Below, in pieces: positions 9,000 through 18,242 of a stretch of DNA of 64,000 bases. The notes below the pieces were generated by a model, which was not told the origin of the DNA, did no database searches, and was given only the letters and a program-made list of their open reading frames with translations. The translations under genes were made by a program, and so were the position numbers. The first letter of the stretch is position 1; the number at the start of each line of letters is the position of its first letter. Location of the stretch: NCBI RefSeq assembly GCF_029589055.1, contig NZ_JARQZP010000007.1:868001-932000 (forward strand), written 5' to 3'. This DNA comes from Vibrio hannami (GTDB lineage Bacteria; Pseudomonadota; Gammaproteobacteria; Enterobacterales; Vibrionaceae).

Positions 9000-10109
9000 A
9001 TGAAACACCTGATAAAAAATAAGTACTTTTTGACTTCAGTCGCGTTTTTTCTGGGTGCCGCTATCACTTTCGCACTACTTAGCCACGAGCCTAAGCAGGT
9101 TGAGGTTAAGTATCTGGAATCCATTCTTAGCAAAAAAGAAAATACTATCTATGAGCCCGTACTACCTGATAGGGCTGTTAGGTTGCCGCAGGATTTTAGT
9201 TTTCATTCTGAGTATCAACATGAATCATGGCGCTATGTAGCGAACTTAAAAGATAAAAGCGGGAAATCCTATAGTGTCCAGTGGACCTATTACAGGATTG
9301 CCACGGATGAGCGAAAGGGAAGTGGGTGGCGTAACCCGCAGCTTTATAACGCTCATATTGTAGTAACGTCTGAAGACGAAGTATGGCGTCAACAAAGGCT
9401 TGCTCGGGGAGGGATAGGTCAGGCAGGCTTCAAATCTCGTCCATTTGGGGTCTGGTTAGATAACTGGAACTGGCGCTCAATCGGTAAGTCACCTTTACCA
9501 GGTAAACTGAATGTCGAGACCGATACATTCTCAGTGAATTTGAACTCTTATGCTAAAGGGCCCTATGTTCTACCGGGCGAAGGCGGTTATACAAAAAAAC
9601 ACGACCTGCTGCCTATTGCTTCCTATAACGTACAGGCCCCGTTTATTAGTGTAATAGGTGAGTTAATACTAAATGGTGAAACTATTGCTGTAACAGGTAC
9701 AGGATGGTTAGACAAGGAGTGGGGCACTGATTCACTGGACGAGCATCCACAATCAACAGCACTATTTACACTACATCTGGATAAAAACACCGCGTTATCT
9801 ATCCATCAGCTGAAATTGCATAATTTCGTCGCATACAATTATGGGACTTTAGCAACGAACAAAGGAACTGTGGCTAACTTGTCTGATGAACAGATAGAGT
9901 TAACTCCAGAAAAATACGTTACTCTGGAGAACGACAAGTTTATACCAGTCGTCTGGTCACTTAAGATACCAGATTATGGCATTGATATTAGTGTCAGTTC
10001 GCTTATGAATGAGCAGTGGCAACCATTTGTTTTCCAGTATTGGGAAGGTGCAGTGGAAGTCATTGGCAAGCCAGAAATTATCGGCTTTATGCAACTGACT
10101 GGTTATTAA
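9000..10109 (+). CDS. AttH/CrtC-like lipocalin-fold secreted protein
   Basis: This 369-residue protein has an N-terminal signal or anchor helix (YFLTSVAFFLGAAITFALL). The body resembles the CrtC/AttH family (annotated in databases as carotenoid 1,2-hydratase-like or Lipocalin_9). Typical features are PQDFSFHSEYQHESWRYVANL, the central GTGWLDKEWG motif and W/Y-rich strands. The ATG at 9000 follows the permease stop closely; an alternative ATG lies at 8988. It is the third gene of the ABC operon, so it probably acts in the periplasm on the hydrophobic substrate moved by the transporter. No carotenoid genes are nearby, so a carotenoid role is not supported. Confidence 0.75.
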   Translation: MKHLIKNKYFLTSVAFFLGAAITFALLSHEPKQVEVKYLESILSKKENTIYEPVLPDRAVRLPQDFSFHSEYQHESWRYVANLKDKSGKSYSVQWTYYRIATDERKGSGWRNPQLYNAHIVVTSEDEVWRQQRLARGGIGQAGFKSRPFGVWLDNWNWRSIGKSPLPGKLNVETDTFSVNLNSYAKGPYVLPGEGGYTKKHDLLPIASYNVQAPFISVIGELILNGETIAVTGTGWLDKEWGTDSLDEHPQSTALFTLHLDKNTALSIHQLKLHNFVAYNYGTLATNKGTVANLSDEQIELTPEKYVTLENDKFIPVVWSLKIPDYGIDISVSSLMNEQWQPFVFQYWEGAVEVIGKPEIIGFMQLTGY

Positions 10110-10347
10110 TATCCCCCTTCGTTTACATTTTCAAACAATGTAAATACTGCATATCACAGTGATCTCCGACTAAACTTCACATATATATTTGAATATTGCT
10201 TTGCATTTCACCGTATGACATTTCGTAAAATTCGATGTTTTTTATCTAAACAATCGATTTTTTCTGTGTGTTAGAGGTGTGTAGACTGTTTCGCATCTCT
10301 GGTGAATATTATTCAAACAATAAATATAAATGATTTGAGGTTAGTTT

Positions 10348-11513
10348 ATGAGCGACATGATTCGCGAATTTTTCAAATGGAATCTGCTGGCGGCATTTTG
10401 TTGGTTATTGCCGCAGCTTTTGCAATGATGGTAGCAAACTCCCCGGCAGGAGCCGCGTACGATGCTTTTCTGCATACCTACGTGTTTGGTATGTCAGTAT
10501 CACACTGGATTAATGATGGCCTAATGGCTGTATTCTTCCTGCTTATCGGCCTAGAAGTTAAGCGTGAGCTACTTGAAGGTGCGCTTAAATCAAAAGAAAC
10601 GGCTATTTTCCCTGCGATTGCAGCTGTAGGCGGTATGTTAGCTCCAGCATTAGTATATGTTGCGTTCAACTCCGGTGATCCGGAAGCATTAAAAGGCTGG
10701 GCGATACCGGCTGCGACAGATATTGCATTCGCATTGGGTATTATGAGCCTGCTGGGTAAACGAGTTCCTTTAGCGCTTAAAGTATTCCTGCTTGCTCTGG
10801 CGATTATCGATGACCTGGGTGTGGTTGTTATTATCGCATTGTTCTACAGCAGTGATTTGTCGACATTAGCATTGGCGGTTGGCTTTGTGATGACTGGCGT
10901 GCTGTTTATGATGAACGCGAAAAATGTCACTAAGATATCCTGGTATGTGATTGCGGGTATGATTCTCTGGATCGCGGTACTAAAATCAGGTGTGCACGCA
11001 ACTTTGGCTGGTGTAGTGATAGGCTTTGCTATTCCGCTTAAAGGTAAAGCAGGTGAAGCATCACCATTGAAACATTTAGAGCACGCGCTTCATCCTTATG
11101 TTGCTTTTGCTATTCTGCCAATGTTTGCGTTTGCTAACGCTGGTATCTCTCTGGAAGGTGTTTCTATATCAGGGTTGGGAGCGACTCTACCTATGGGCAT
11201 TGCTATGGGTCTGTTAATTGGTAAGCCTCTGGGTATATTCAGCTTCAGCTGGATTGCAGTGAAGACTGGCGTTGCTAAATTGCCAGAAGGAATTAACTTT
11301 AAGCATATTCTGGCAGTATCCGTGTTGTGTGGTATCGGATTTACTATGTCTATCTTTATCTCTTCACTAGCATTTGTTGGTGTTAGTCCTGAGTTTGATA
11401 CTTATGCTCGATTAGGTATTCTGATGGGCTCTACGACAGCTGCGATAATTGGTTATGTGATGTTGCACACAACATTGCCGAAAGAAGTAAAACAGAGTTC
11501 GGTGACTAACTAA
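10348..11513 (+). CDS. nhaA: Na+/H+ antiporter NhaA (apparent 1-base deletion near the 5' end)
   Basis: NhaA exchanges Na+ for H+ across the inner membrane, keeping internal Na+ low and pH stable. The long frame shows MESAGGILLVIAAAFAM, the conserved GLEVKREL loop and AIIDDLGVVV with the essential aspartate pair, and has normal family length. The family's expected opening MSDMIREFFK is encoded in a different frame from the ATG at 10348, which has a GAGG ribosome site at 10337-10340. The two frames join if the A run at 10375-10377 had four bases instead of three. Without that base, translation would have to begin at a GTG at 10302 or at the ATG at 10377, neither with a good ribosome site. An error in the sequence is the simplest explanation. 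Confidence 0.9.
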
Positions 11514-11534
11514 TTAAAATTTAATGTTCTTTTA

Positions 11535-11558
11535 GCCTCCCACAGTGGAGGCTTTTTT
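11535..11558 (+). terminator. nhaA terminator
   Basis: GCCTCC (11535-11540) pairs with GGAGGC (11547-11552) and is followed by six T, 22 bases after the nhaA stop codon. Confidence 0.85.
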
Positions 11559-11587
11559 GTTTTTAGTACGTGTAGATAAAACGTTAA

Positions 11588-11620
11588 GCAAAAAAAAGCC
11601 CAAGCTAAATTGGCTTGGGC
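11588..11620 (-). terminator. Minus-strand terminator with no annotated minus-strand gene upstream
   Basis: On the minus strand GCCCAAGC pairs with GCTTGGGC (plus-strand arms 11598-11605 and 11613-11620) and is followed by eight T (11590-11597). The stem and U-tract are strong. Both flanking protein genes lie on the plus strand, so this terminator must serve a short minus-strand transcript. Confidence 0.7.
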
Positions 11621-11735
11621 GATACAAACATAGGAGTTAATAAGAAAAAAGCAGCATATTAGTAAGTTCAGTTTGAAAACAAGTCCTTTCAGCTTCAAGA
11701 ACTTCAAAATGCACTTCTTACTACACCTATTCAGA
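11588..11735 (-). ncRNA. Candidate small RNA on the minus strand between nhaA and the psrA-like gene
   Basis: Upstream of the orphan minus-strand terminator is an inverted repeat, TAGTAAG/CTTACTA (plus arms 11660-11666 and 11717-11723), with partly pairing TTTTGAA/TTTCAAA inside. A folded RNA of about 70-150 nt ending at the terminator would fit. Promoter boxes are weak: TTGTTT with TAATAT or TATGCT is one option for a short form. I cannot match it to a known Vibrio small RNA. The 65-codon frame across this stretch runs through the terminator and is not believable as a protein. The 5' end is a guess. Confidence 0.3.
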
Positions 11736-11884
11736 CCAGGGCTTTTCCATTCAGTTCAATCTTTTTGTCTTTTTTTTCAAAAACTTTTTCCGGTTAAAAA
11801 ATACACTACCTCAAAGGGTTATAGTTAATTAGCAATAAATGTGATGTTGCATGCTTGTTAATAATCTGTATCAAGTGTATATTT

Positions 11885-11898
11885 CAAACAGTTGTTTA
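11885..11898. promoter_or_regulatory. PsrA-type operator in front of its own gene
   Basis: CAAAC-AGTT-GTTTA fits the published PsrA box pattern (G/C)AAAC-N(2-4)-(G/C)TTT(G/C), apart from the last base. It lies 16 bases before the regulator's start codon. This suggests autoregulation, as known for PsrA in pseudomonads, and argues against the longer start at 11851, which would put the site inside the gene. Confidence 0.5.
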
Positions 11899-11913
11899 AT
11901 ACGGTTAATTGAA

Positions 11914-12540
11914 ATGGTTCAAAAGAATAAAACGAAAGACAAGATTTTGGATGTAGCCGAAAGCCTGTTTGCCGAACAGGGATTCAATGATACTTCGCTG
12001 CGCGCCATTACCAGTAAGGCGAATGTAAACCTCGCATCGGTGAATTATCACTTCGGTGATAAGAAAACCTTGGTACGAGCTGTATTGGACCGCTACCTGG
12101 AAGCGTTTATGCCTGCTGTAGGTGACGCTTTGGTTGAACTCAATCACCGAGATGAATTTTCTATGGAAGAGGTTTTTGAAACTCTGCGTAACCCTCTTCT
12201 TAAATTGAATGATATGCGACCTCATGGTGCCAGCCGATTTATGCTTTTGATTGGTCGTGGTTATACCGATGTGCAGGGACACCTTCGCTGGTTTATCACA
12301 ACGCGATATAGCGAAGTTTTATCTCAGTTCGTTGCTTCAGTGAAACGTGCCAATAAAGATATAGATGATCAGACGTTGTTTTGGCGTCTCCATTTTACCC
12401 TTGGCACTTGCATCTTCACCATGGCAACCAGCAAGGCGTTAGCTGAGATTGCATTTAATGATTATGGTCAGAAGGTCGATTCAAATGTCGTTATCGACCA
12501 GCTGATACCGTATTTGGCAGCAGGTGTTGCTGCAAAATAA
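11914..12540 (+). CDS. TetR-family regulator, PsrA-like
   Basis: This 208-residue TetR repressor has its helix-turn-helix in residues about 8-55 (KDKILDVAESLFAEQGFNDTSLRAITSKANVNLASVNYHFGDKKTLVRAV), followed by an all-helical ligand-binding domain. PsrA homologues in Pseudomonas and Shewanella bind acyl-CoA and control fatty-acid degradation. The next gene is fadE and a PsrA-like palindrome lies just upstream, so the same role is likely here. The ATG at 11914 is preferred over 11851, whose extra 21 residues are not TetR-like. The gap to fadE is 59 bases, so co-transcription is possible. Confidence 0.78.
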   Translation: MVQKNKTKDKILDVAESLFAEQGFNDTSLRAITSKANVNLASVNYHFGDKKTLVRAVLDRYLEAFMPAVGDALVELNHRDEFSMEEVFETLRNPLLKLNDMRPHGASRFMLLIGRGYTDVQGHLRWFITTRYSEVLSQFVASVKRANKDIDDQTLFWRLHFTLGTCIFTMATSKALAEIAFNDYGQKVDSNVVIDQLIPYLAAGVAAK

Positions 12541-12599
12541 ACTCTAAATACACCCTAACCAATAATAACAATACTCTGTAGAACAAAAGGATCTGAACT

Positions 12600-14881
12600 A
12601 TGTGCTCTCTAAGAAGAAAATGGGTAAGTGACCCGGCCTTTAAAATGTTTAAAAAAGTATTGCCACCTTTGTCCAGTACAGAGAAAGAGGCAATGGAAGC
12701 CGGTAGCGTTTGGTGGGATGGCGAACTATTTTCCGGTTCACCTGACTGGCAAAAGCTGCACCACTACCCAAAACCTACCTTAAGTGCTGAAGAGCAGTCG
12801 TTTATCGATAACGAGGTAGAAACCCTTCTGGATATGCTTGATGATCATAAGATCGTTAAGGAAGACCGTGACCTGCCAAAAGAAGTATGGGACTACATTC
12901 TTAAAGAGCGCTTTTTCTCTCTGATCATCCCTAAAGAATATGGTGGCCGTCAGTTCTCATCACATGCCAACTCAACCATTGTGTCGAAAATCGCGACTCG
13001 TAGTAATAGTGCAGGCGTAACCGTGATGGTTCCTAATTCTTTGGGCCCTGGTGAACTGGTCGCACATTATGGTACTCAGGATCAAAAAGATTACTGGCTG
13101 CCTCGCCTGGCAGATGGTACCGAGATTCCTTGTTTTGCGTTAACAGGCCCCGAAGCGGGTTCGGATGCGGGTGGTATTCCTGACACAGGTACAGTTTGTA
13201 TGGGTATGCACGAAGGCAAAGAAGTGCTGGGCATGCGTATAAGCTGGAACAAGCGTTACATCACGCTTGCACCGGTCGCGACTGTTCTTGGTCTAGCATT
13301 TAAACTACAGGATCCAGATGGACTACTAGGCGACGAGCTAGATCTAGGTATTACTTGCGCACTGATCCCTGCCGATCACACTGGTGTAGAAATCGGTGAG
13401 CGTCATGACCCACTTGGTCTGGCATTTATGAATGGCCCTACTCGCGGGCAGGATGTATTCGTCCCTATGGACTGGGTAATCGGTGGACAGGACTACGTAG
13501 GGAAAGGCTGGCGTATGTTGGTTGAATGTTTGTCAGCAGGACGTGGTATTTCACTTCCTGCTATGGGTACGGCAACAGGTCACCTGACTTCTCGTACAAC
13601 AGGTGCATATGCATACGTTCGTAAGCAATTTGGTATGTCGATTGGTAAGTTTGAAGGTGTTGCAGAAGCGCTGGGCCGTATTGGTGGTCTAACTTATCTA
13701 CTTGAAGCAACACGAACACTAACTACTACTTCTCTGGACCTTAAAGAAAAACCAGGCATCGTAACGGCGATTGCTAAGTACCATATGACTGAGATGGCAA
13801 GGCAGGTTCTGGATGACTCTATGGATATTCACGCGGGGCGCGGTATTCAGCAAGGTCCGATGAACTATCTGGCTAACTTCTACATTGGTGCGCCAGTTGC
13901 GATTACCGTAGAAGGCGCGAACATTCTGACCCGTAATCTGATGATATTTGGTCAAGGCGCAACCCGCTGTCACCCATACGTGCTGAAAGAGATGGAAGCG
14001 GCTGCGAACCCGGATACAGAGCAGGGTGCTAAAGAATTCGATGATCTGCTGTTCAAACATGTCGGCCACGGTACGAAGAATGCCTTTGGTTCACTTTGGG
14101 CGGGCTTAACGGGCTCTGCATTTATCAGCTCCCAATGAGTGGCCCGACAAAAGGCTACTATAAAGACCTGACTCGCATCAGCCGTGCGTTGGCGATCAGT
14201 TCAGACGTTGCCATGGGCACACTGGGTGGTGACCTGAAGCGTAAGGAGATGATTTCTGCACGTTTAGGTGATGCGCTTAGCTTCCTGTATATGGCCTCAG
14301 CAGTGCTGAAGAAATACGAAGATGATGGTCGTCAGCAAAGTGATCTGGATTACGTTCACTATGCGGTTCAGCACTGTACGTACAACGCAGCTAAAGCACT
14401 TCAGGAAGCTTATACAAACTTCCCGAATAAAGCGGCTGGTCGCTTACTGAAAGTACTGGTATTCCCGTTGGGCAATCACTTTAAGAAACCAGAAGACAAG
14501 CTATCTGTTAAGTTGGCAGAGAGCCTGATGACTCCGGGAGCGCATCGAGACAGGCTAACTCACCTTTGTTATATCAGCGATAAAGAAGACGATCCAATTG
14601 GTTTGATGGAACGAGCGTTTATCAAGATGTACGAAATTAAAGGGTTGGAACGCAAGCTGGTACAAGCGGCGAAAGAGGGTAAAGTGGCGAGAAAAGGCTT
14701 ATTGACAGACAGACTGCAACAGGCACTGGAAGCAGGTGTATTTACCCAGGCAGAAGTCGATAAGATCCTTGCTGCGGATGCGATTCGTTCTAAAGCGGTT
14801 CAGGTTGACCACTTCAGCCATGATTTCTCTGAAGTCTTGACGGATAAGCAGTCAGCTCCTAAGTTAAATAGCGTTGCTTAA
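12600..14881 (+). pseudogene. fadE: Acyl-CoA dehydrogenase FadE, frameshifted by one missing base
   Basis: FadE performs the first oxidation of fatty-acid beta-oxidation, turning acyl-CoA into trans-2-enoyl-CoA with FAD. The first frame (12600-14138) carries the N-terminal segment, the acyl-CoA dehydrogenase core (CFALTGPEAGSDAGG, EGANILTRNLMIFGQGA) and ends at ...GSAFISS. The second frame resumes at PMSGPTKGYYKDLTRISRAL and runs to 14881 through the FadE-specific C-terminal domain. Adding one C to the CCC run at 14131-14133 joins them into one protein of about 760 aa, typical of the short FadE form. No other damage is seen, so a base-calling error is likelier than decay. It lies downstream of the PsrA-like regulator. 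Confidence 0.88.
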
Positions 14882-14900
14882 GCATAAAGACTATGGTTTA

Positions 14901-14923
14901 GGCACCCTGCGGGGTGCCTTTTT
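14901..14923 (+). terminator. fadE terminator
   Basis: GGCACCC (14901-14907) pairs with GGGTGCC (14912-14918) and is followed by TTTTTGTTT. Confidence 0.88.
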
Positions 14924-15031
14924 GTTTGTAGTGCTCCAACCACTTAACAAATAACGGTAATTTCGAAGAAATTAGATGCGAACTCTTGTCGAAAACTTTA
15001 TGCTACGGAAGTTTTTTAAAGGAAGCTGAAT

Positions 15032-16234
15032 ATGATCATCAAACCTAGAATTCGTGGTTTTATCTGTACCACAACACATCCGGTTGGATGTGAAGCAAAC
15101 GTAAAAGAACAAATCGAATACACTAAAGCTCAGGGGCCAGTACAAAATGCGCCTAAGCGTGTTCTGGTTGTTGGTTCATCAAGTGGTTACGGTTTATCTT
15201 CACGCATTGCTGCTGCTTTTGGTGGTGGTGCATCAACTATCGGTGTTTTCTTCGAAAAGCCTGGCACAGAAAGAAAGCCAGGTACCGCTGGTTTCTATAA
15301 TGCGGCAGCTTTCGACAAGTTAGCGCACGAAGAAGGCCTATACGCAAAAAGCTTAAATGGCGATGCGTTCTCAAATGAAGCAAAAGAGAAAACCATTGAA
15401 CTGATCAAAGAAGACCTGGGTCAGGTTGATATGGTGGTTTACTCTCTAGCATCTCCGGTTCGTAAAATGCCGGAAACTGGCGAAGTTATTCGCTCTGCTC
15501 TGAAGCCTATTGGCGAAACTTACACTTCAACTGCGGTTGATACCAATAAAGACGTTATTATTGAAGCAAGTGTAGAGCCTGCAACTGAGCAAGAGATCAA
15601 AGATACAGTAACAGTTATGGGTGGCGAAGACTGGGAGCTATGGATCAATGCTCTGTCTGACGCTGGCGTGTTGGCTGATGGTTGTAAAACCGTGGCTTAC
15701 AGCTACATCGGTACTGAGCTGACATGGCCAATCTACTGGGATGGCGCTCTAGGTCAGGCGAAGATGGATCTGGACCGTGCGTCTGAAGCACTAAACGCGA
15801 AGCTTGGTGCTACAGGTGGTAGTGCAAACGTTGCGGTACTTAAGTCTGTGGTAACTCAGGCAAGTTCTGCAATTCCGGTTATGCCTCTATACATCGCTAT
15901 GGTGTTTAAGAAGATGCGCGAAGAGGGCATCCACGAAGGTTGTATGGAACAGGTTTACCGTATGTTCCGTCAGCGTCTGTATAAAGATGATGCAAGCGCA
16001 CCAGAGACCGATGAGAAGAACCGTCTGCGCCTGGATGACTGGGAACTTCGTGAAGATGTACAGGAACACTGTCGTCAGCTATGGCCTCAAATCACAACTG
16101 AAAACCTGAAAGAACTAACTGATTACGTAGAGTATAAAGAAGAGTTCCTGAAACTGTTTGGTTTCGGTGTTGAAGGTGTTGATTACGAAGCTGATGTTAA
16201 CCCAGCAGTAGAATTTGATGTTATCGATATCTAA
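15032..16234 (+). CDS. fabV: Enoyl-ACP/trans-2-enoyl-CoA reductase FabV
   Basis: FabV performs the last reduction of each fatty-acid elongation round using NADH. It is the triclosan-tolerant alternative to FabI and was first described in Vibrio cholerae. The 400-residue protein opens MIIKPRIRGFICTTTHPVGC, has the nucleotide-binding segment VLVVGSSSGYG, and contains the family's Tyr-X8-Lys catalytic pair (YWDGALGQAK) with Tyr at residue 235 and Lys at 244. An AAGGAAG ribosome site precedes the ATG. It is a single transcription unit with its own terminator. Its position after fadE groups breakdown and synthesis genes. Confidence 0.96.
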   Translation: MIIKPRIRGFICTTTHPVGCEANVKEQIEYTKAQGPVQNAPKRVLVVGSSSGYGLSSRIAAAFGGGASTIGVFFEKPGTERKPGTAGFYNAAAFDKLAHEEGLYAKSLNGDAFSNEAKEKTIELIKEDLGQVDMVVYSLASPVRKMPETGEVIRSALKPIGETYTSTAVDTNKDVIIEASVEPATEQEIKDTVTVMGGEDWELWINALSDAGVLADGCKTVAYSYIGTELTWPIYWDGALGQAKMDLDRASEALNAKLGATGGSANVAVLKSVVTQASSAIPVMPLYIAMVFKKMREEGIHEGCMEQVYRMFRQRLYKDDASAPETDEKNRLRLDDWELREDVQEHCRQLWPQITTENLKELTDYVEYKEEFLKLFGFGVEGVDYEADVNPAVEFDVIDI

Positions 16235-16255
16235 TTGACAACAAACCAGAACATC

Positions 16256-16281
16256 GTCATCCCTGTCTTCGCAGGGATGAC
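16256..16281. repeat. Intergenic palindrome of dispersed-repeat type
   Basis: GTCATCCCTG (16256-16265) and CAGGGATGAC (16272-16281) form a perfect 10-bp stem around TCTTCG. There is no T-tract, so it is not a simple terminator. Its sequence is like the short GTCATCCC-type palindromes scattered between genes in many gammaproteobacteria. Confidence 0.55.
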
Positions 16282-16300
16282 AGACGTTGTCAATAAGCAT

Positions 16301-16329
16301 AGGTCGCCCTGGTAGGCGACCTTTTTTTG
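16301..16329 (+). terminator. fabV terminator
   Basis: AGGTCGCC (16301-16308) pairs with GGCGACCT (16315-16322) and is followed by a run of T. Confidence 0.88.
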
Positions 16330-16363
16330 TATTTGTTCTACGCTGAGTTTTTCCGAATAAAAA

Positions 16364-18046
16364 CTAACTCAGTATAATTAGCAATGTACCTGCAAGAGTC
16401 ATTAAGATATTTGCAATCGCATAAGTACCGGCATAACCAAGTGCCGGAATAGTAGAGCGTGCATATTCGTTAACAACATCCATTGCTGGTGCACAGGTTC
16501 TGGCTCCAATGATTGCACCAAACAACAGTGCTTTGTTCATCTTAAATCCATATGCACCTACAACAAATGCGAGGGCCACTGGCACCACACTGACAACTAA
16601 GCCGATTAAGATAACCTGCAAACCAATATCGCTGAGGTAGGTTAATATATTACCACCAGCACTTAAGCCAATCCCTGCCATAAAGAACATCAGACCAAGG
16701 TCTTTGACGATATTTAAAGCGCCTTGAGGGACGTAGCCAAAAGTAGGGTGGTTAGCTCTCAAGAAACCAAGGGTAATACCTGCCAGTAACAGGCCAACAG
16801 CATTACCAAGCCCAAAGGTTACCTGACCAAAGGTCATAGTAATAAGACCAAAAAGCAGCCCTAGTATGAAGAAGCTACAGAAGGCGAGTAGATCCGCCAT
16901 CTGGCTATGAATTGAGATAAAACCGATTCGTTCAGCCAGACCATGAACACGGCTTGATTCACCGCTCACCTGAAGGATATCACCCTTAGCCAGAATAATG
17001 TCGTGGTCCATTGGCATCTCTATCTGCGCCCGGATAACACGGTTCAGAAAACAGCCATACTCAGAAAGGTTTAGCTCAGACAGTTTTTTTCCCGCGATGC
17101 TATCACTTTTTACTACGATCTCTTCTTCGACAACTCTTAGGTCGAGCAGATTCCTGTCGAATACCTCTTTTCCGTTTCTAAAGCTTGGATCCAGTCGTGC
17201 GTGGCTGTCAGGGAAACCTACTAGCGCTATTTCATCACCTTCCTGCAAGATAGCGTCGCCATCGGGGTGGGCGAGAATGCCGTTGCGTCGAACTCGCTCA
17301 ATATAACAACCGGTCTGACGGTAGATGCCCAGTTCACGAAGGTTCTTACCATCTATCCAGTCGATAAGCTCCTGACCTACACGATAGGCTCGGATAATAG
17401 GCAGATAAACTTTACGTTGACCCGCATTACCAATGCCGCGCTCTTTTGCAATCTGCTCTGCACTGTCATGCAGGTTTTCTTTTTGCATCTTTGGCAGTAG
17501 CTTGGCAAACAGGATCATACTGATTAAGCCAACAAGGTAGGAGATAGCATATCCTACCGAGAGGTTTTGCATCACGGTATCCATTGTCATGTTTCGCGGT
17601 AACGTAGCCAGGCCAGAGTTTAGCGCGTCCTGAGCTCCAACCAGGATGGGCGTTGCAGTTAGTGCTCCCGCCATCATCCCCGCAGATAAGCCAAAGCTTA
17701 GCCCCAGATAGTGGCTGGAAATGTAGGTCAGGCCAAGAGCGGAAACAAGAACAATCAAACTAAGCAAAAAATAGTGTTTGCCATCTCTGAAGAAAATACC
17801 AAAAAAGTTTGGTCCTGCTTCTATACCTACACAATAGATAAACAGCATAAAGCCGATAGTAAGTGCTTCACTGTCAAAGGAAAAACCAAAGTTACCCATG
17901 ATGAGAGCGGTAAACAGAACACCAATAGAATTGCCTAATTGAAAACCGCCAAAGCGGATTTTTCCGATAGTCAAACCTATGGCTAATACAACGAAAATAA
18001 GCAGGATGGGATTTTGCTCTAACAGTAGAATGACATTTATGTTCAC
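16364..18046 (-). CDS. YbjL/AspT-family putative transporter with two RCK_C domains
   Basis: This inner-membrane protein of the aspartate:alanine exchanger superfamily is 560 residues from the GTG at 18046. Two blocks of five to six helices flank a cytoplasmic centre with two TrkA_C/RCK_C-like domains (near LREL..GDEIALVGF and LSELNLSEYG..GDILQVSGE). The second block contains the family motif GAIIGARTCAPAMD. The transported molecule is unknown for the YbjL branch. A TTG at 18064 would add six residues; the GTG gives the VNINVILLLEQNPILL opening normal for Vibrio homologues. It is convergent with fabV. Confidence 0.85.
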   Translation of the reverse strand: MNINVILLLEQNPILLIFVVLAIGLTIGKIRFGGFQLGNSIGVLFTALIMGNFGFSFDSEALTIGFMLFIYCVGIEAGPNFFGIFFRDGKHYFLLSLIVLVSALGLTYISSHYLGLSFGLSAGMMAGALTATPILVGAQDALNSGLATLPRNMTMDTVMQNLSVGYAISYLVGLISMILFAKLLPKMQKENLHDSAEQIAKERGIGNAGQRKVYLPIIRAYRVGQELIDWIDGKNLRELGIYRQTGCYIERVRRNGILAHPDGDAILQEGDEIALVGFPDSHARLDPSFRNGKEVFDRNLLDLRVVEEEIVVKSDSIAGKKLSELNLSEYGCFLNRVIRAQIEMPMDHDIILAKGDILQVSGESSRVHGLAERIGFISIHSQMADLLAFCSFFILGLLFGLITMTFGQVTFGLGNAVGLLLAGITLGFLRANHPTFGYVPQGALNIVKDLGLMFFMAGIGLSAGGNILTYLSDIGLQVILIGLVVSVVPVALAFVVGAYGFKMNKALLFGAIIGARTCAPAMDVVNEYARSTIPALGYAGTYAIANILMTLAGTLLIILS

Positions 18047-18177
18047 AGTCGTCGCTCGATGCAATCTAAAGTGATGTTAAGGGTGGCGGTGTATTATCGG
18101 GAATTGTATAGGAATTAATGCAAAAGATAAGTGAAATTTTCGATTTTTCTCAATTAATTTTCTTACAGCGGATAAAA

Positions 18178-18204
18178 ACAAAAAAAGCCCGCCATTGACG
18201 AGCT
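18178..18204 (-). terminator. grxA terminator
   Basis: On the minus strand AGCTCG pairs with CGGGCT, with one G-T pair, and is followed by a run of T (plus-strand A-tract 18178-18186). Confidence 0.75.
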
Positions 18205-18242
18205 TAGTTATTGATTTGTTGATAATTATTCGCTGAATAAAC

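Noticed and set aside
10369..10380. Programmed -1 frameshift in nhaA
   Set aside because: TTTTTCAAATGG is not a canonical slippery heptamer and NhaA homologues do not use frameshifting; a missing A explains it better and matches two similar cases.
11510..11707. 65-codon minus-strand frame
   Set aside because: It runs through two terminator hairpins and is of low complexity; a non-coding transcript is more likely.
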